From Anisodus tanguticus (Eukaryota; Streptophyta; Magnoliopsida; Solanales; Solanaceae), in contig CM067539.1 of NCBI GenBank assembly GCA_034509755.1, positions 57,918,513 through 57,982,512 on the forward strand: DNA of 64,000 bases, in the 5' to 3' direction. Of the stretch, positions 22,359 through 32,835 are shown piece after piece. Under the pieces are notes generated by a model. It worked only from the letters and a program-made list of their open reading frames with translations. It had not been told where the DNA came from and did no database searches. Both the position numbers and the translations under genes were made by a program. Within the stretch, counting starts at the first letter, position 1; each line of letters opens with the position of its first letter.

Positions 22359-22426
22359 ATGGCCGTTGCCAAGGCAACGGCCATAATCTAAAATGGCCGT
22401 TGGTGCAACGGCCATTTTTGCAAAGG
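22359..22426. repeat. Two adjacent identical-arm palindromes in hAT copy 1
   Basis: ATGGCCGTTG, a short loop, and CAACGGCCAT occur twice in a row. They lie about 420 bases upstream of the transposase start. The second hAT element has a diverged equivalent at about 26360-26417. Confidence 0.85.
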
Positions 22427-22989
22427 GCGAGGCGGGGTCGGGGTCGGGGGTCGGGGTCGGGCGGGCTCGGGTCTCGCGGGCACAGGGGCGGGCTCGGGTC
22501 TCGCGGGACGAGACATCGTCCCGTCCCGAGTTCGAGTCCCGCCCCGTAAATTTTTTTTTTTTTTTTTTTTTGGCGGGGTCGGGGCGGGACCGGGGCGGGC
22601 TCGGGACGGGCTCGGGTCGGGGTTGGGCTGTCCCGGCCCACCGGCCAGCCCTAGTTAGAAATGAGCTTAAGGTGTAAAGTTCATTAGTCTATTAGAAATA
22701 AAGAAAATTTGATAAAAAGGTAAATAAAATATTTAAAATTACTATAAAAAGTAATATATGTTATATATATAATTATAAAAATTATATATATGATTTGTCG
22801 GTTCGGTTCAGTTTTTTTCTTTGATTTGTTTTTAAATAAAATCAAAATCAAACCACATATTATCGATTTTTAATAATTTAAAATCAAACCAAACCAAACC
22901 CAAACAACTATCGATTTATTTGATCGATTTGATTCGATTTGCGGTTTGAATCGATTTCTAACCAAACCGTGAACACCCCTACTTGTTAG

Positions 22990-23092
22990 ATGGTTGGATA
23001 TTATCTGAAGTATAAAGAGAAGATTGGGTAGGGTTAGAATAGACATAACTCTAATATCATGTTAAGATGCAAGAAGTCCATAAAAATCATTC
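22990..23092. other. Spacer between the nested MITE and hAT copy 2
   Basis: About 100 bases with CTCTAATATCATGTTAAG, which on the minus strand is a weak match to a degraded initiator-Met primer site. No LTR or coding sequence was recognised beside it. Confidence 0.3.
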
Positions 23093-23100
23093 GAAGAAAC

Positions 23101-26100
23101 TAGGGGTGGCCAGTGGGGCGGGGCGGGAAGGTCCCGGTGGGACGGGACCCAATGGGATTAGGGGTAGGGCAGGATCGGTCCTCTGCGCGGGACTGGCGGG
23201 ATCTGCCGATGTCCCGTCCCGTTCCCTGTCCCGTCAGAAAAAGGGACTGGTATTGGCGGGTCGGGGTCGGGTTTTTATGTTTTTTTTTCACTTAATTGAA
23301 AAAAATAACATATATAAACACTTCAATAATTGAACAAGATAGTGTAATAAAAATATCCCAAGGCCATTTTTGAGTCTCTTATATTATTTAATACATAGAA
23401 ATGTGATTTTTTTTTTTTGTAATACAATTTCAAAATTGTAACTTTGTGGTGTTGAAAGTTGCAAATAACATAGTAAAATTATAATTAAAAAAATTACATA
23501 TTTATAAACACATTTTATAATTTCTTGACAATGTCTTGTAGTTCTTTGGTTGGAATTGGAATTTGTTGGTGAAATTGTTCGACGTCGCTTCCACTTCAGT
23601 CGGACAAGATTTCGTTGTAGTTTTCGTCGTCTTCTTCGTTGATCTCCGGTTGACCGCGCCTTCTACGCTCCGCTCGTATCCAATCTCTGAATAAAACTAC
23701 AATCTCCAAGCTGTCTCCCGCTAATGAGTGTTTGTGCTCTCTTATTTAAAATCTTCCGGCAGAAAAAGCGCTTTCAGACGCTGTTGATGACGTTTAAATG
23801 TTCAACACATCTCGGACCATCTTTGCTAGTGTCGAAAATGTCTTTTCATTGTCCCCCCAGTATTTAAGCAAGTCTTCACATCCTTTTTCATTGAGAACTG
23901 CTTGGTACGATACAACATCCTGCAAAACAAAAACATCAAACTTGCTAAGTTGATTAGTAGTGAAACCACTAAACATTCTACTTCTAAGGCTTTCAATACT
24001 AGCCGCAGAAACAACATGTCTTTTATAAAGTTGTAATGAAGAAGAAGAAGAAGAAGATGGTATAGAAGTCGGTTGGTTGCTAGCACTTTCTTGTTGGTAA
24101 TGCGTATATACCATTTTGCATTCATCGTGTATGCTAGACAAAACTTCTTCTTTAGTTGGTTCCTTAGGTGGTTGTTCATTTGGATTTTTTGGAGTTGGAG
24201 GTAGAAGTACTACTATACAATCATAAATAGTTTCAATAAGTGTTTTACAACCGTCTATTTTAATAGTCAAATTTAATACAACACCAATAATATAAATAGT
24301 GGGAATAGGAAAAAATTATTTTTTAATAGGTGCCTTATAAGATGGATTTTTCATATATTCATTAAGTAACAAAAATATTAGAGCTATATAAAATATCATA
24401 GTTGAAATAATAGGATAATATATACTGAAAAATTCTTTAGTTGTTTGAAAAAAATTCTCTAAAAATACAATAAGTTCTGAAATTTTCCCCCAATCATTAT
24501 CTATAAGCATATCAGTTGGATTTCGATTATGGGCGTTAAAAATAAAGTTATAGGTCTTCTATAATCGTAAGCAACAAGTAATTGTTTATATAGAGAATTT
24601 CACTTAGTCGCTACTTATTCAGAAATTTTTCTATAAGGTAGTCCACAACCGTGACAAGTTTTTATATATATTTTTTCTTTTTATTCTATTACTTTTAAAA
24701 ATAAAGTTTATAGCAAATTGTACTTTATTAAGAATGTCTTTAAAAAGTGATAGACCATTCTTTACAATTAAGTTATAAATATGGCACGACATTTTATATG
24801 AAAATGATTAGAAAAATATGGTGTTAATAGATTTTTTAAAAGTCTAACAACATAGTTATTAGAAGAAGCATTATCTAACGTAACAATCATTATTTTGTTA
24901 GTTATACCATAATAGTTGCAAACTTGATGAATATTTTCTGCAATAAAATTTTCGGTGTGCCTATCATCAATATATCTATATGCTAAAATACATTTTTGCA
25001 TACACCAATTATAATCTATCCAATGACATGTTACAGTTAAATAATCATGTCTGTTAGTACCACGCCCTATATCAGAAGTGATAGATACATTGCCAGGAAA
25101 ATGATATAATGCATAACGTAAATATTGTTGATATTCGTGTATTTAAAAACGTCTCTCCTAATAGTTGATCTAGGAAAATCGTTAAAAGAATGATTATACA
25201 TATCTCTTATGTAATGAATAAAACCAGGGGAGGAAGAAAATGAAAAAGGCAAACCCTCCACCGCAACTAATTTTGTTATTGCTTCCCTATCTCTATGTTT
25301 ATCGTATTTAGGACCTACAATTCCCCCGTCGTCGGGTTAATTTGACCATGTACTTGGTCCGGAACACTATGTGAACCTTGCCCAGATTAAGAGCGCATTG
25401 ATGCACCCGACTTTGTAGCCTCGTATTCATCCCACCTAGCTGTGAGAAAACTTTGTACATGTCTCAATAAACCTCCCGTCCCCCTCTGACCTTTTCCCAT
25501 TTTAAATTTATAAACATTTTTACAAATTCTGCATCTAACTACTTGATTCTCTTAGTCCCTATAAAAAAAATCCCATACAACAAATTTTAATTTTCGTTGT
25601 GTGGGGCCTCGTCTGATACTAGGGGGAATATGAGGCGTTCCAGTTTCAGTTTGAGGTGCACTAGTGGGTACGTCATCTAGATTAGTGGGTGTGTCATCTA
25701 GATTTTCTTCTAAATTAAAGTCTGATTGAGTTGCAGAATATATCTCATCCTCTAATGGTATATCATTAAAAAACTCAGTTTCATCTATATGAGTGTAATC
25801 AATCAAATCATCATATCTACGAATAGGATGACTAGAAGAAGTACCCCTGCCTTTGTTACCCCTACTAGAAGAAGCACACTTACCTTTACCCTTAAACATA
25901 CCTCTTAATCCTTCTATTTTAATTATGCTAATAAATAATTAAATATAATGAAATTAAGTACGATAATTAAAATAAAGTAACAATAGTAATTTAAAAAAGG
26001 AACGAAGGTACCAAACGTCGACGTAACGTCGACTTGTAATCGAGGTTGAAAATTGAAATTTTGCTCGATGGATGATTCTCAAGCTAGTTGCCAACTTCAG

Positions 26101-26571
26101 TCCCAATTGTTTTAACTTTGATACAATTATACAAATGAGCAAATAAAATAAAATATTTAGTAGGCAATGTAATTGTAGACTTGCCGAGAGAGATAGATTG
26201 AGTTGAGAGATTAGAGAGATTGTAGGAAGATTTGTGAGATAAAATGAAGAGAAAATGACGTATTTATAGTTAGGAAATTGAGTTAAAGTGTAAATATAGT
26301 AACTTAGAGGTTAAAATAAATATTAAGGGGGTAGGGGGGTTTATAGGGTGGGGAAAAAAATAGTCGTTGCACAACGACCAAAATATAAAATGGCCGTTGT
26401 GCAACAGTTATTTTTGCAAATAGGGGGTCGGGATGGAGGCGGTACGGGCCTGGGCAGGACGAGCTCAGGTCCCGTCCCGGTTTTGAGCCCTGACACCGTT
26501 TTTTCTTTTTAAGAGGGATCAGGGCGGGGTCAAATCGGGACCGGGCCAACCCAGCCCACTGGCAAGCCTTG
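23101..26571 (-). mobile_element. hAT DNA transposon, copy 2
   Basis: 3.5 kb element of the same family as 19057-22653. Exact 8 bp duplication GAAGAAAC lies on both sides (23093-23100, 26572-26579). The left end is TAGGGGTGGCCAGTGGGGCG and the right end, reversed, CAAGGCTTGCCAGTGGG, so the termini have drifted. G-rich subterminal zones are shorter than in copy 1. It contains a decayed transposase on the minus strand. Confidence 0.92.
23530..25899 (-). pseudogene. hAT transposase, copy 2
   Basis: Same protein family and domain order as copy 1. Start region MFKGKGKCASSSRGNKGRGT with an acidic, Pro-rich stretch is at 25552-25899. The BED finger retains CRIC, but the pair of His seen in copy 1 is reduced to RHVQSFL, so the finger is damaged. 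The RNase-H-like core is at 24768-25001 (VTLDNASSNNYVVRLL, FHIKC), and the dimerisation region at 23530-23830 includes the GQPEINEEDDENYNEIL block. The longest intact part is 158 residues at 23794-24270. Multiple frameshifts and stops. Confidence 0.86.
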
Positions 26572-26579
26572 GAAGAAAC

Positions 26580-26773
26580 TAAGGTTATTTCGAATTCATA
26601 GAAAGGAGAGAGAGAGGGGGGCTCCTTTCCGAAAATTGAATCGTGTCTAGAATATTATGTACAAAAAGAATATATTTTGGAATTTAGGCCACATGTTTTA
26701 ATATCAACAAATCCACACTCAATATACCAACAACACCTTTTCTTAGGATGTTGTTTGATGTTTTATGAAATAT
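26580..26773. other. Spacer between hAT copy 2 and the SIRE element
   Basis: About 190 bases with a short purine-rich run (AGGAGAGAGAGAGGGG, 26604-26619); no feature recognised. Confidence 0.35.
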
Positions 26774-26778
26774 CTATC

Positions 26779-27886
26779 TGAAAGTGCTGAAGGGGGAGGG
26801 GGGTGATGTCTTAGTTTGATACGGAATTTGAGAAATAAAAGTAGACTTTTGAATCTTGTGATCTTAACCTAATGGTGTGTTATGCCTTTTAAATCTTGTA
26901 GTCTTAAACTTACATTGGAATTGAAAAACTTACTGAATATAGAAAGAGACACTCTTTTGAGGACAGAACAAAAAGTAAAGTAACACACCTAAAATAGGAC
27001 GGAGGGAGTAATTTGTTTCCTTTGGTAGTCGACTGTTGGGTGGCTTAGTCGACTGACACTTGACTAAAATAGAAAGTAACTTTGCAGAAAATAAATGACA
27101 CACACAATATTTTATACTGGTTCGAATCCAATATAGATCCTAGTCCCGTTCCCTTGGGTTGCAAGGGTGTTTTCTTAAGCTCTTTGAAGGATTTTGGGTA
27201 CAATGTTGTGTTTGAATGGAGCTTCTACGGCTACACTGAAACTCTCACAATCTTTTTGATACAATATCTCACCAACTATAATTTCTCTCCTATCTTTTTT
27301 TGTTTACATAGTAGATCACTTAGAAATACAATGCTTATGAAAAGTAGAGCAAAGAACTTGAGAAGATGAGATCATATTTTACTTTGTCTCTAGGTGAGTT
27401 AAATAGTTGTTGCTTTGGCTCGGAAGAGAACACAACCCAAGAGTCTTGATATTTGGAAAAAAGGAATTAGGGATCATGTTTTCCAAGAATAAATGTGAGT
27501 TTTATAATTTTCTTCTCCGCAATCTTAATTGATTATTTACCTTCCATCTTCAAGGACTCTTCACATTAATTGTCTTGATATTCTTTACCAAAATAGCTCC
27601 TCAATCTGCCCGCAATGATTTATTTTCATAAACCTGGTAACTTGTATTCACTGCTGGCCTTGACTTAAATCTTTCTGAATATTTTCTTTCCTTTTGGGCT
27701 TGCAACGACTTATTCAATTAATGAGTAAGTCGACCTTCCATATGAAGTCTTGGACTCTCCCTTATTGGGCTGCTTCGTTGCTTCTTCATCTGGGTATTGG
27801 GCCTTTGGGCTTTTTTTCTTTTTTGGGCCTTGACTTTAATGATTTTTCTACACACAAACAGTGTTATCATTAAAATCTGACTAACA
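26779..27886 (-). repeat. 3' LTR of the SIRE element
   Basis: 1108 bp, longer than the 5' LTR (871 bp) because a Stowaway-like MITE sits at its U5 end (26805-27008). Starts TGAAAGTGC and ends TGACTAACA on the plus strand. From 27030 on it aligns with 48840 onward at high identity. Confidence 0.9.
26805..27008. mobile_element. Stowaway-like MITE in the SIRE 3' LTR (truncated)
   Basis: About 200 bases absent from the partner LTR, ending TAGGACGGAGGGAG followed by TA. That is the typical complement of a CTCCCTCCGTCC terminus. Internal phrases (TTTGAGAAATAAAAGTAGAC, CTTTTGAATCTTGTG) match the abundant Solanaceae MITE. The opposite CTCCCTCCG end is missing. Confidence 0.7.
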
Positions 27887-27905
27887 ATCTCCTTATTTTT
27901 TATGA
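27887..27905 (-). promoter_or_regulatory. Polypurine tract of the SIRE element
   Basis: In element sense CATAAAAAATAAGGAGAT immediately precedes the 3' LTR start TGTTAG, the expected plus-strand primer. Confidence 0.7.
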
Positions 27906-29700
27906 TGACAACATGCAACAAAAATAGTTTACTTTCCTTTGTATCATAGGTTGAGTAGTCGACTTTGTAGTTGTTCCTTGATAAGCTCCCCCTGAATTAT
28001 TGTGGCGTCAGATAATGCTCTCGCTGAATAATTGAGTTATTTTGTTCTCATTTGTTTCCTCCTTGAATTTATTTCCTTTTGGCATCAACAAAAAGAAGAA
28101 AATACACGCAAAAGACAAAACAAATAGTAGCTTATACACGGAGAGAATCAACTAAATTAATACAACTAAATTAATACTATTTATACTAAGGCATGCAAAA
28201 GGCATGTTACAAGAACATGCAAAACAGAGTAGCAGATTTAGTCAGAACACAAGCAAAAAAATTGTCTTAAAACACAGCATTAGAACCCAACATCTTAAGG
28301 CTATATAAAGTACGTGAGAGTCTGAACAATAACTCTCTTGAAATCTTCCATCTTGTCACAAATAGTTTCATGCAAAGCATTAAACTTAATTTCAACTTGT
28401 CACGAATAGTTTCATGCAAAGCATCAAACTTAATTTCAACTTGTCACGAATAGTTTCATGCAAAGCATCAAACTTAATTTCAACAGAATCAAGTGAGGCA
28501 AACACATTCTTCAGGGTCTTAAGAGCATCCTGGGAGGTCTTTTTAAGCACGATTCAAATTTTGGCAACATCTGAGCTGGTCTCCTTAGTGACATCCTTGA
28601 TTTTGTCAAGATGCGTATGATGAGACAACATCAACTCCTTCAGGCCATCCAGTTTGAGATCTAGAGTAACAATGCGAGCAAGAACTCAGAAAGGACAGGA
28701 ACAGACTCAGAGGGGGGAACTTCAGATGCTTCAACCTCAGGTTTGACTGCAGGGACTTCCACTTCCTTCTTCACCAAACAATCATCTTCCATATTGTAAC
28801 CCATATTTTCAAATGAATTGAGTTATAGCGTTGAGAGACAATGGGTGTTGGGAAACTTTGCAAGCTTAAGTTCACTAGACTCAGTCTAGTGATGATCATA
28901 CCATAGGGAAGATGAGGAGATTCGGGAGATACATCAATCATTTTTTTTTCTTGTTGACGAAAGAACTCGCAGTGCGCACAGGTAAATACCGAACTGACGC
29001 AATAGTTTGCAAAACACGTCAGCCGAGAAGAGAGAAGATTATCATAAAACATTATGAACCAAGCTTTCAGATATCTTTGCAGGATTATGGAATATGTTTT
29101 TCCAACCTTGGAAATTAAAATAAGGATTAATGGGACAGTGAAGAGTGTCAAAAGGATTTAGATAACAATACAATCGACAATCACAGATTTATGAGATAAA
29201 GAGACAAAAATTTGAAATTTATTGTGTCCCAGAAGTTAAGACGGTTATCCTCAAAATAATTATGATCACACTTTACTTTCTTAGGGGAATCACAACATGC
29301 ATTATGAGAAATAAGACGCTTACCAAGTTGTTTTTTTGTTAAAAAGTCCCTGTCATCAGGTTGGAGATGGAATGAGCTGAGTTGTCAAAGTCAAGGTTGA
29401 CAGGGTGATTCATTTTACATGAGGATTTTACCCGTCCACGAGAGCTTTTGCGAGTGGGGTAGGAAGAAGTTTAGGAGGTTTTCACTCTGGATGAATAGAG
29501 AGAGGTGAAGAGAGATTTTTTAGGAATAGGGTTAAGGAGAGAAGAAGGCGTGAGGGGGTAGATAAAGTGGAGAGTTTTACAGGGAAGGGAGAGACGCAGT
29601 GAAGTTTGATGGGAAACGTCATAGATAAAGTAAAAAGGCGGCAAGCGTAATGATGATGCCTAGAAATAAGGAAAAGAATAAAAACCCATATGAACATGAT
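27906..29700 (-). pseudogene. Env-like region of the SIRE element, decayed
   Basis: SIRE-lineage elements carry an extra open frame between RNase H and the 3' LTR. Here this 1.8 kb stretch keeps fragments such as SPESPHLPYGMIITRLSLVN (minus strand, about 28850-28930), which resembles the central part of that plant-specific protein, and a Ser/Leu-rich piece at 29482-29697. Many stops and frameshifts, and a 44 bp triplication that is not a multiple of three, break it. Its role is unproven in plants. Assignment is inferred from position and weak similarity. Confidence 0.5.
28352..28483. repeat. Three tandem copies of a 44 bp unit
   Basis: Units start at 28352, 28396 and 28440 with CTTGTCACAAATAG or CTTGTCACGAATAG and contain TTTCATGCAAAGCAT. 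Copies 2 and 3 appear identical and copy 1 differs at two sites. The period is not a multiple of three, so each copy shifts the env-like frame. Confidence 0.93.
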
Positions 29701-29849
29701 TCACACAAGATATTTAAACCACTTAATTAAGGCAACAAAATTTTGAGTAAAGAGAATGCATTTAAAGTAATGCATATAAGGAAAAATTAAAAAAATTAAT
29801 GTAGCATGGAATTTGCAATTAAACTTATAGAATTTTTAAGTGTACAAAA

Positions 29850-31470
29850 ACGTTCTTCAAGCAATGGTTTTGTAAACAAATCAACAAGTTGAGAATCAAT
29901 ACTCACAAAGTAAATATATATGTTACCTTCAACACATGATCTCTAATAAAATGATGCTTGATATGTATATAATTTGCCCTAGAATGATGAACAAGATTTC
30001 CAGACAAACATATAGCACTCAAATTATCACAGTAAATTTTAACAGGTTTGAAAGATAAGTCATAATCACTTAATTGATGAATCATCCAAATTAATTGAGC
30101 ACAACAATGTCCAATCGCAATATATTCTGCTTCAGTAGTCGATAAAGAGACAAATCCCTGTTTTTTGCTATTCCAGAAAATTAGAGTTTTTCCTAGAAAT
30201 TGGCAAGTTCCCCTGGTACTTTTTCTGTCATCTTTGTAACCTTCAAAGTCTGCATCTGAGAAACCTTCAAGTATAAATTTTTCAGTAGCAGGATATTATA
30301 ATCTATAATAAGATGTCCCTACAAGATATCTAATAATTCTTTTAACTCCTGTAAGATGAGATTCCTGGGGTGCAGCTTGAAATCTTGCACACCTACAAAC
30401 ACTGAACATAATGTTTGATACACTAAAAGTTAAATATAGGAATGATCTAATCATAACTCGACACTTGATTTCATCAACAGTTTTACCTTTATCATCTTTG
30501 TCAAGGGTGCAAGTGGGATTCATTGGAGTTCCTAATGCTTCAAAATCCATCATCCCAAATTTTGAATAAGTTCTTTTGTATATTTGGTTTGGCTGATGAA
30601 TGTCCCTTTGTCAGATTTCACAATATGTAGTCCCAAAAAAAATATTAACTCTCCTATCATACTTATTTCAAATTCACTTTGAATAAAATAAAAAAATTCC
30701 TTGCACAAAGAGGGATTAGAACTTCCAAATATAATATCATCAACATAAATCTAAATAATGAGATTTCTTGAAGATGATCTTTTTATGAAAAGAGTGGTGT
30801 CAATTTTTCCTCTAAAGAACCCATGATCAGTTAAAAAAGTATACGGTCATACCATGTTCTAGGAGCTTGTTTAACACCGTAGAGAGGTTTTGATAATTTG
30901 AAAACATGATATGGCTTTTTAGGATTTTCAAACCTGGAGTTTGCTTAACAAATACTTCTTCCTCAATAAAATTATTTAGAAAAGCACTTTTAACATCCAT
31001 TTGAAAAAGTTTAAATCTTTTGAAAGAAGCATAAGCAAGTAGTATACAGATTGATTATAACTGTGCTACCAAAGCAAAAGTTTCATCATAATCGACTCCT
31101 TATTGTGAATAACCTTGAGAGACTAGACGAGCTTTGTTTCAAATAACTTCTCCAGCTTCATTTAGCTTGTTTTTAAATACCCATTTAGTTCTAATGATTG
31201 AAGCATTCTCAGGTTTGGGAAATAATGTCCAAATTTTATTTTTCTCAAATTGATCCAGTTCGTCTGGCATAGCATTTATCCAATGATCATCTTTTAGAGA
31301 ATCATTAACTTTCTTTGGTTACAGTTGTAGATAAGAGAAAGATTCACATTGTTTTGCTAGCTGCTCTAGTTTTCATGTCGTCATTTATGCTCCCAATGAC
31401 AAACTTATTTGGATAATCAGGTTCACTTCAACATTCATTTGGTATTGCCTCAATTGATATGCTAGTTGAT
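29850..31470 (-). pseudogene. SIRE reverse transcriptase and RNase H
   Basis: RNase H at 29903-30150 keeps STAEAEYIAIGHCCAQL, then VKIYCDNLSAICLSGN and HIKHHFIRDHV. The RT end at 30296-30553 reads MMDFEALGTPMNPTCTLDKDD and IMFSVCRCARFQAAPQESHL, strongly SIRE-like. The catalytic YVDD is intact at 30736-30747, although a stop codon lies two codons before it. KQAPRTWYD is readable near 30850. Several frameshifts and stops occur, so no full enzyme can be made. Confidence 0.85.
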
Positions 31471-31475
31471 TGTTA

Positions 31476-32310
31476 CTATGCAGTAGTTGACTGTATCTCA
31501 TCCTTTATTTTAGTAGATGGAACAACAGTAGTGATGTATCTTTCTTCTTCATTTGCAAGTGTACTTTTCTCGATCAGGTGATTAGTATCATCAAATATTA
31601 CATGAATAGATTCTTCAATTGATAAGTTATATTTAAATACTCGATGTGATCTAATGGTAGTTGAGTAACCAAGAAATATACCTTCATCACTTCTTGGTTC
31701 AAACTTAGCAATGTTATCCTTTCTATTGTTATGAACAAAATATTTGCATCCAAAAGGATAAAAATAATTGATGTTTGGTTTCTTACCATTCCATAGTTCA
31801 TATAGTGTCTTCTTTAGGATAGGCGTGATTAGACACCTGCTTAAAATACGACAAGTTGTACTCACAGCTTCAGCTCAAAAGTGATGCGGCAGATCATGCT
31901 CTACAACCATGGTTTGAGCATTATCTTGCAAAGCCCTATTTTTTTTTGTTCAACAACACTATTTTTCTAAGGAGATCTTGGTGAAGACAAATTATGTGTA
32001 TCCTTGATCATTGCAGAATTTTTCACGTTGTACTAGATGTGATATAGTATCATTTTTCACGTTGTACTTGCTAAAAAAACTTAAAATTCTTTAGAGTATC
32101 ATCCTTGTGAGCAAGAAAGATAACCCAGGTAAAACGAAAAAAATCATCAACTATCCCAAAAGCATACATCTTACCTCCAATACTAGTAGTTCTAGCAGGA
32201 CCAACTAGTTTCATCTGGAGCAGCTGCAATGGCTTAGTTGTAGACACTATCTTTTGAATTGAAAGAGTTTCTAGTTTGCTTACCTTTTTGACATGCACAG
32301 ATTCACTCCT
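31476..32310 (-). pseudogene. SIRE integrase
   Basis: A 129-residue frame at 31476-31865 carries the C-terminal part of the integrase: YELWNGKKPNINYFYPFGCK, FVHNNRKDN, SDEGIFLGYSTTIRSHRVF, EESIHVIFDDTNH. The core N-terminus at 32071-32298 shows LVGPARTTSIGGKMYAFGIV and DDFFRFTWVIFLAHKDD. Upstream sequence stops near 32310, where unrelated repeats begin. Confidence 0.85.
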
Positions 32311-32377
32311 AATTAAAATTAGGTAATCCTATTACCAGATAATGCTTTGCTAGCTTTTCAATTAGTCTCGTGCTTGT
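32311..32377. other. Junction between SIRE integrase and nested repeats
   Basis: About 65 bases without recognisable coding or LTR sequence. The left border of the inserted block is here but no target duplication of the Gypsy LTR end (CATTG at 48274-48278) was found. Confidence 0.4.
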
Positions 32378-32835
32378 TGTTATGGTTTACTTTTACGCGA
32401 GACATAAAAGCTACTGGATAACTTGTGAACTCTTGGAATTATTATTTTTATTTTAGAGTCGTCACCTACTTTATAAGAAAAAATAGGAAAACAATATTCT
32501 AAAAGGGTTTTTTCAAAACAAGAAAAAAATCTAATTTCAACCAGAGTTCGGGTAAGGGTTCAAATGATTCCCGGGGAAGGTGTTAGGCACCCCAGTATTA
32601 AGGATCCACAAGATATGATTGACCTCAGGTGTTATATAATAAAAACGTGCTTTAAAATCGCTATGTGAAACTTAAAGATGCTAAAAACAATTGAAACAAC
32701 TAAACTAGGACAGTATAAAAAATGGAGTTTTGATGACCACATAAGAACCAAATTAAAACCAAAATAGGGGGCAGGGCTATGTATGCAAATGAAAGAGAAG
32801 TATATTTAGATAAAAGATAGTGGCACAAGAATAAC

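Larger units (their letters stand above)
19057..22653 (-). mobile_element. hAT DNA transposon, copy 1
   Basis: 3.6 kb element with terminal inverted repeats TAGGGCTGGCCAGTGGGCCG and its complement at the right end, and the exact 8 bp target duplication GTTAGAAA on both sides (19049-19056, 22654-22661). It carries a decayed minus-strand transposase. The subterminal zones are extremely G-rich on the plus strand at both ends (about 19076-19254, 22428-22510 and 22572-22622), with long T runs inside them at 19258-19285 and 22551-22571. It inserted into a shorter hAT-type MITE. Confidence 0.93.
18645..22981. mobile_element. hAT-type MITE (TAGGGGTGTTCA ends) split by a nested hAT element
   Basis: The ends are TAGGGGTGTTCATGAG and CGTGAACACCCCTA, inverted repeats, flanked by the exact 8 bp duplication CTTGTTAG (18637-18644 and 22982-22989). 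The subterminal zones are full of GGTTTGGTT and GGTTCGGTTT motifs and their complements. Only 412 and 320 bases belong to this element; the rest is the hAT element at 19057-22653 inserted in it. It has no transposase, so it must have moved with enzyme from an autonomous hAT relative. Confidence 0.9.

Noticed and set aside
28346..28490. Short direct repeats resembling a CRISPR array
   Set aside because: Contiguous 44 bp tandem repeat without spacers, in a plant retroelement.
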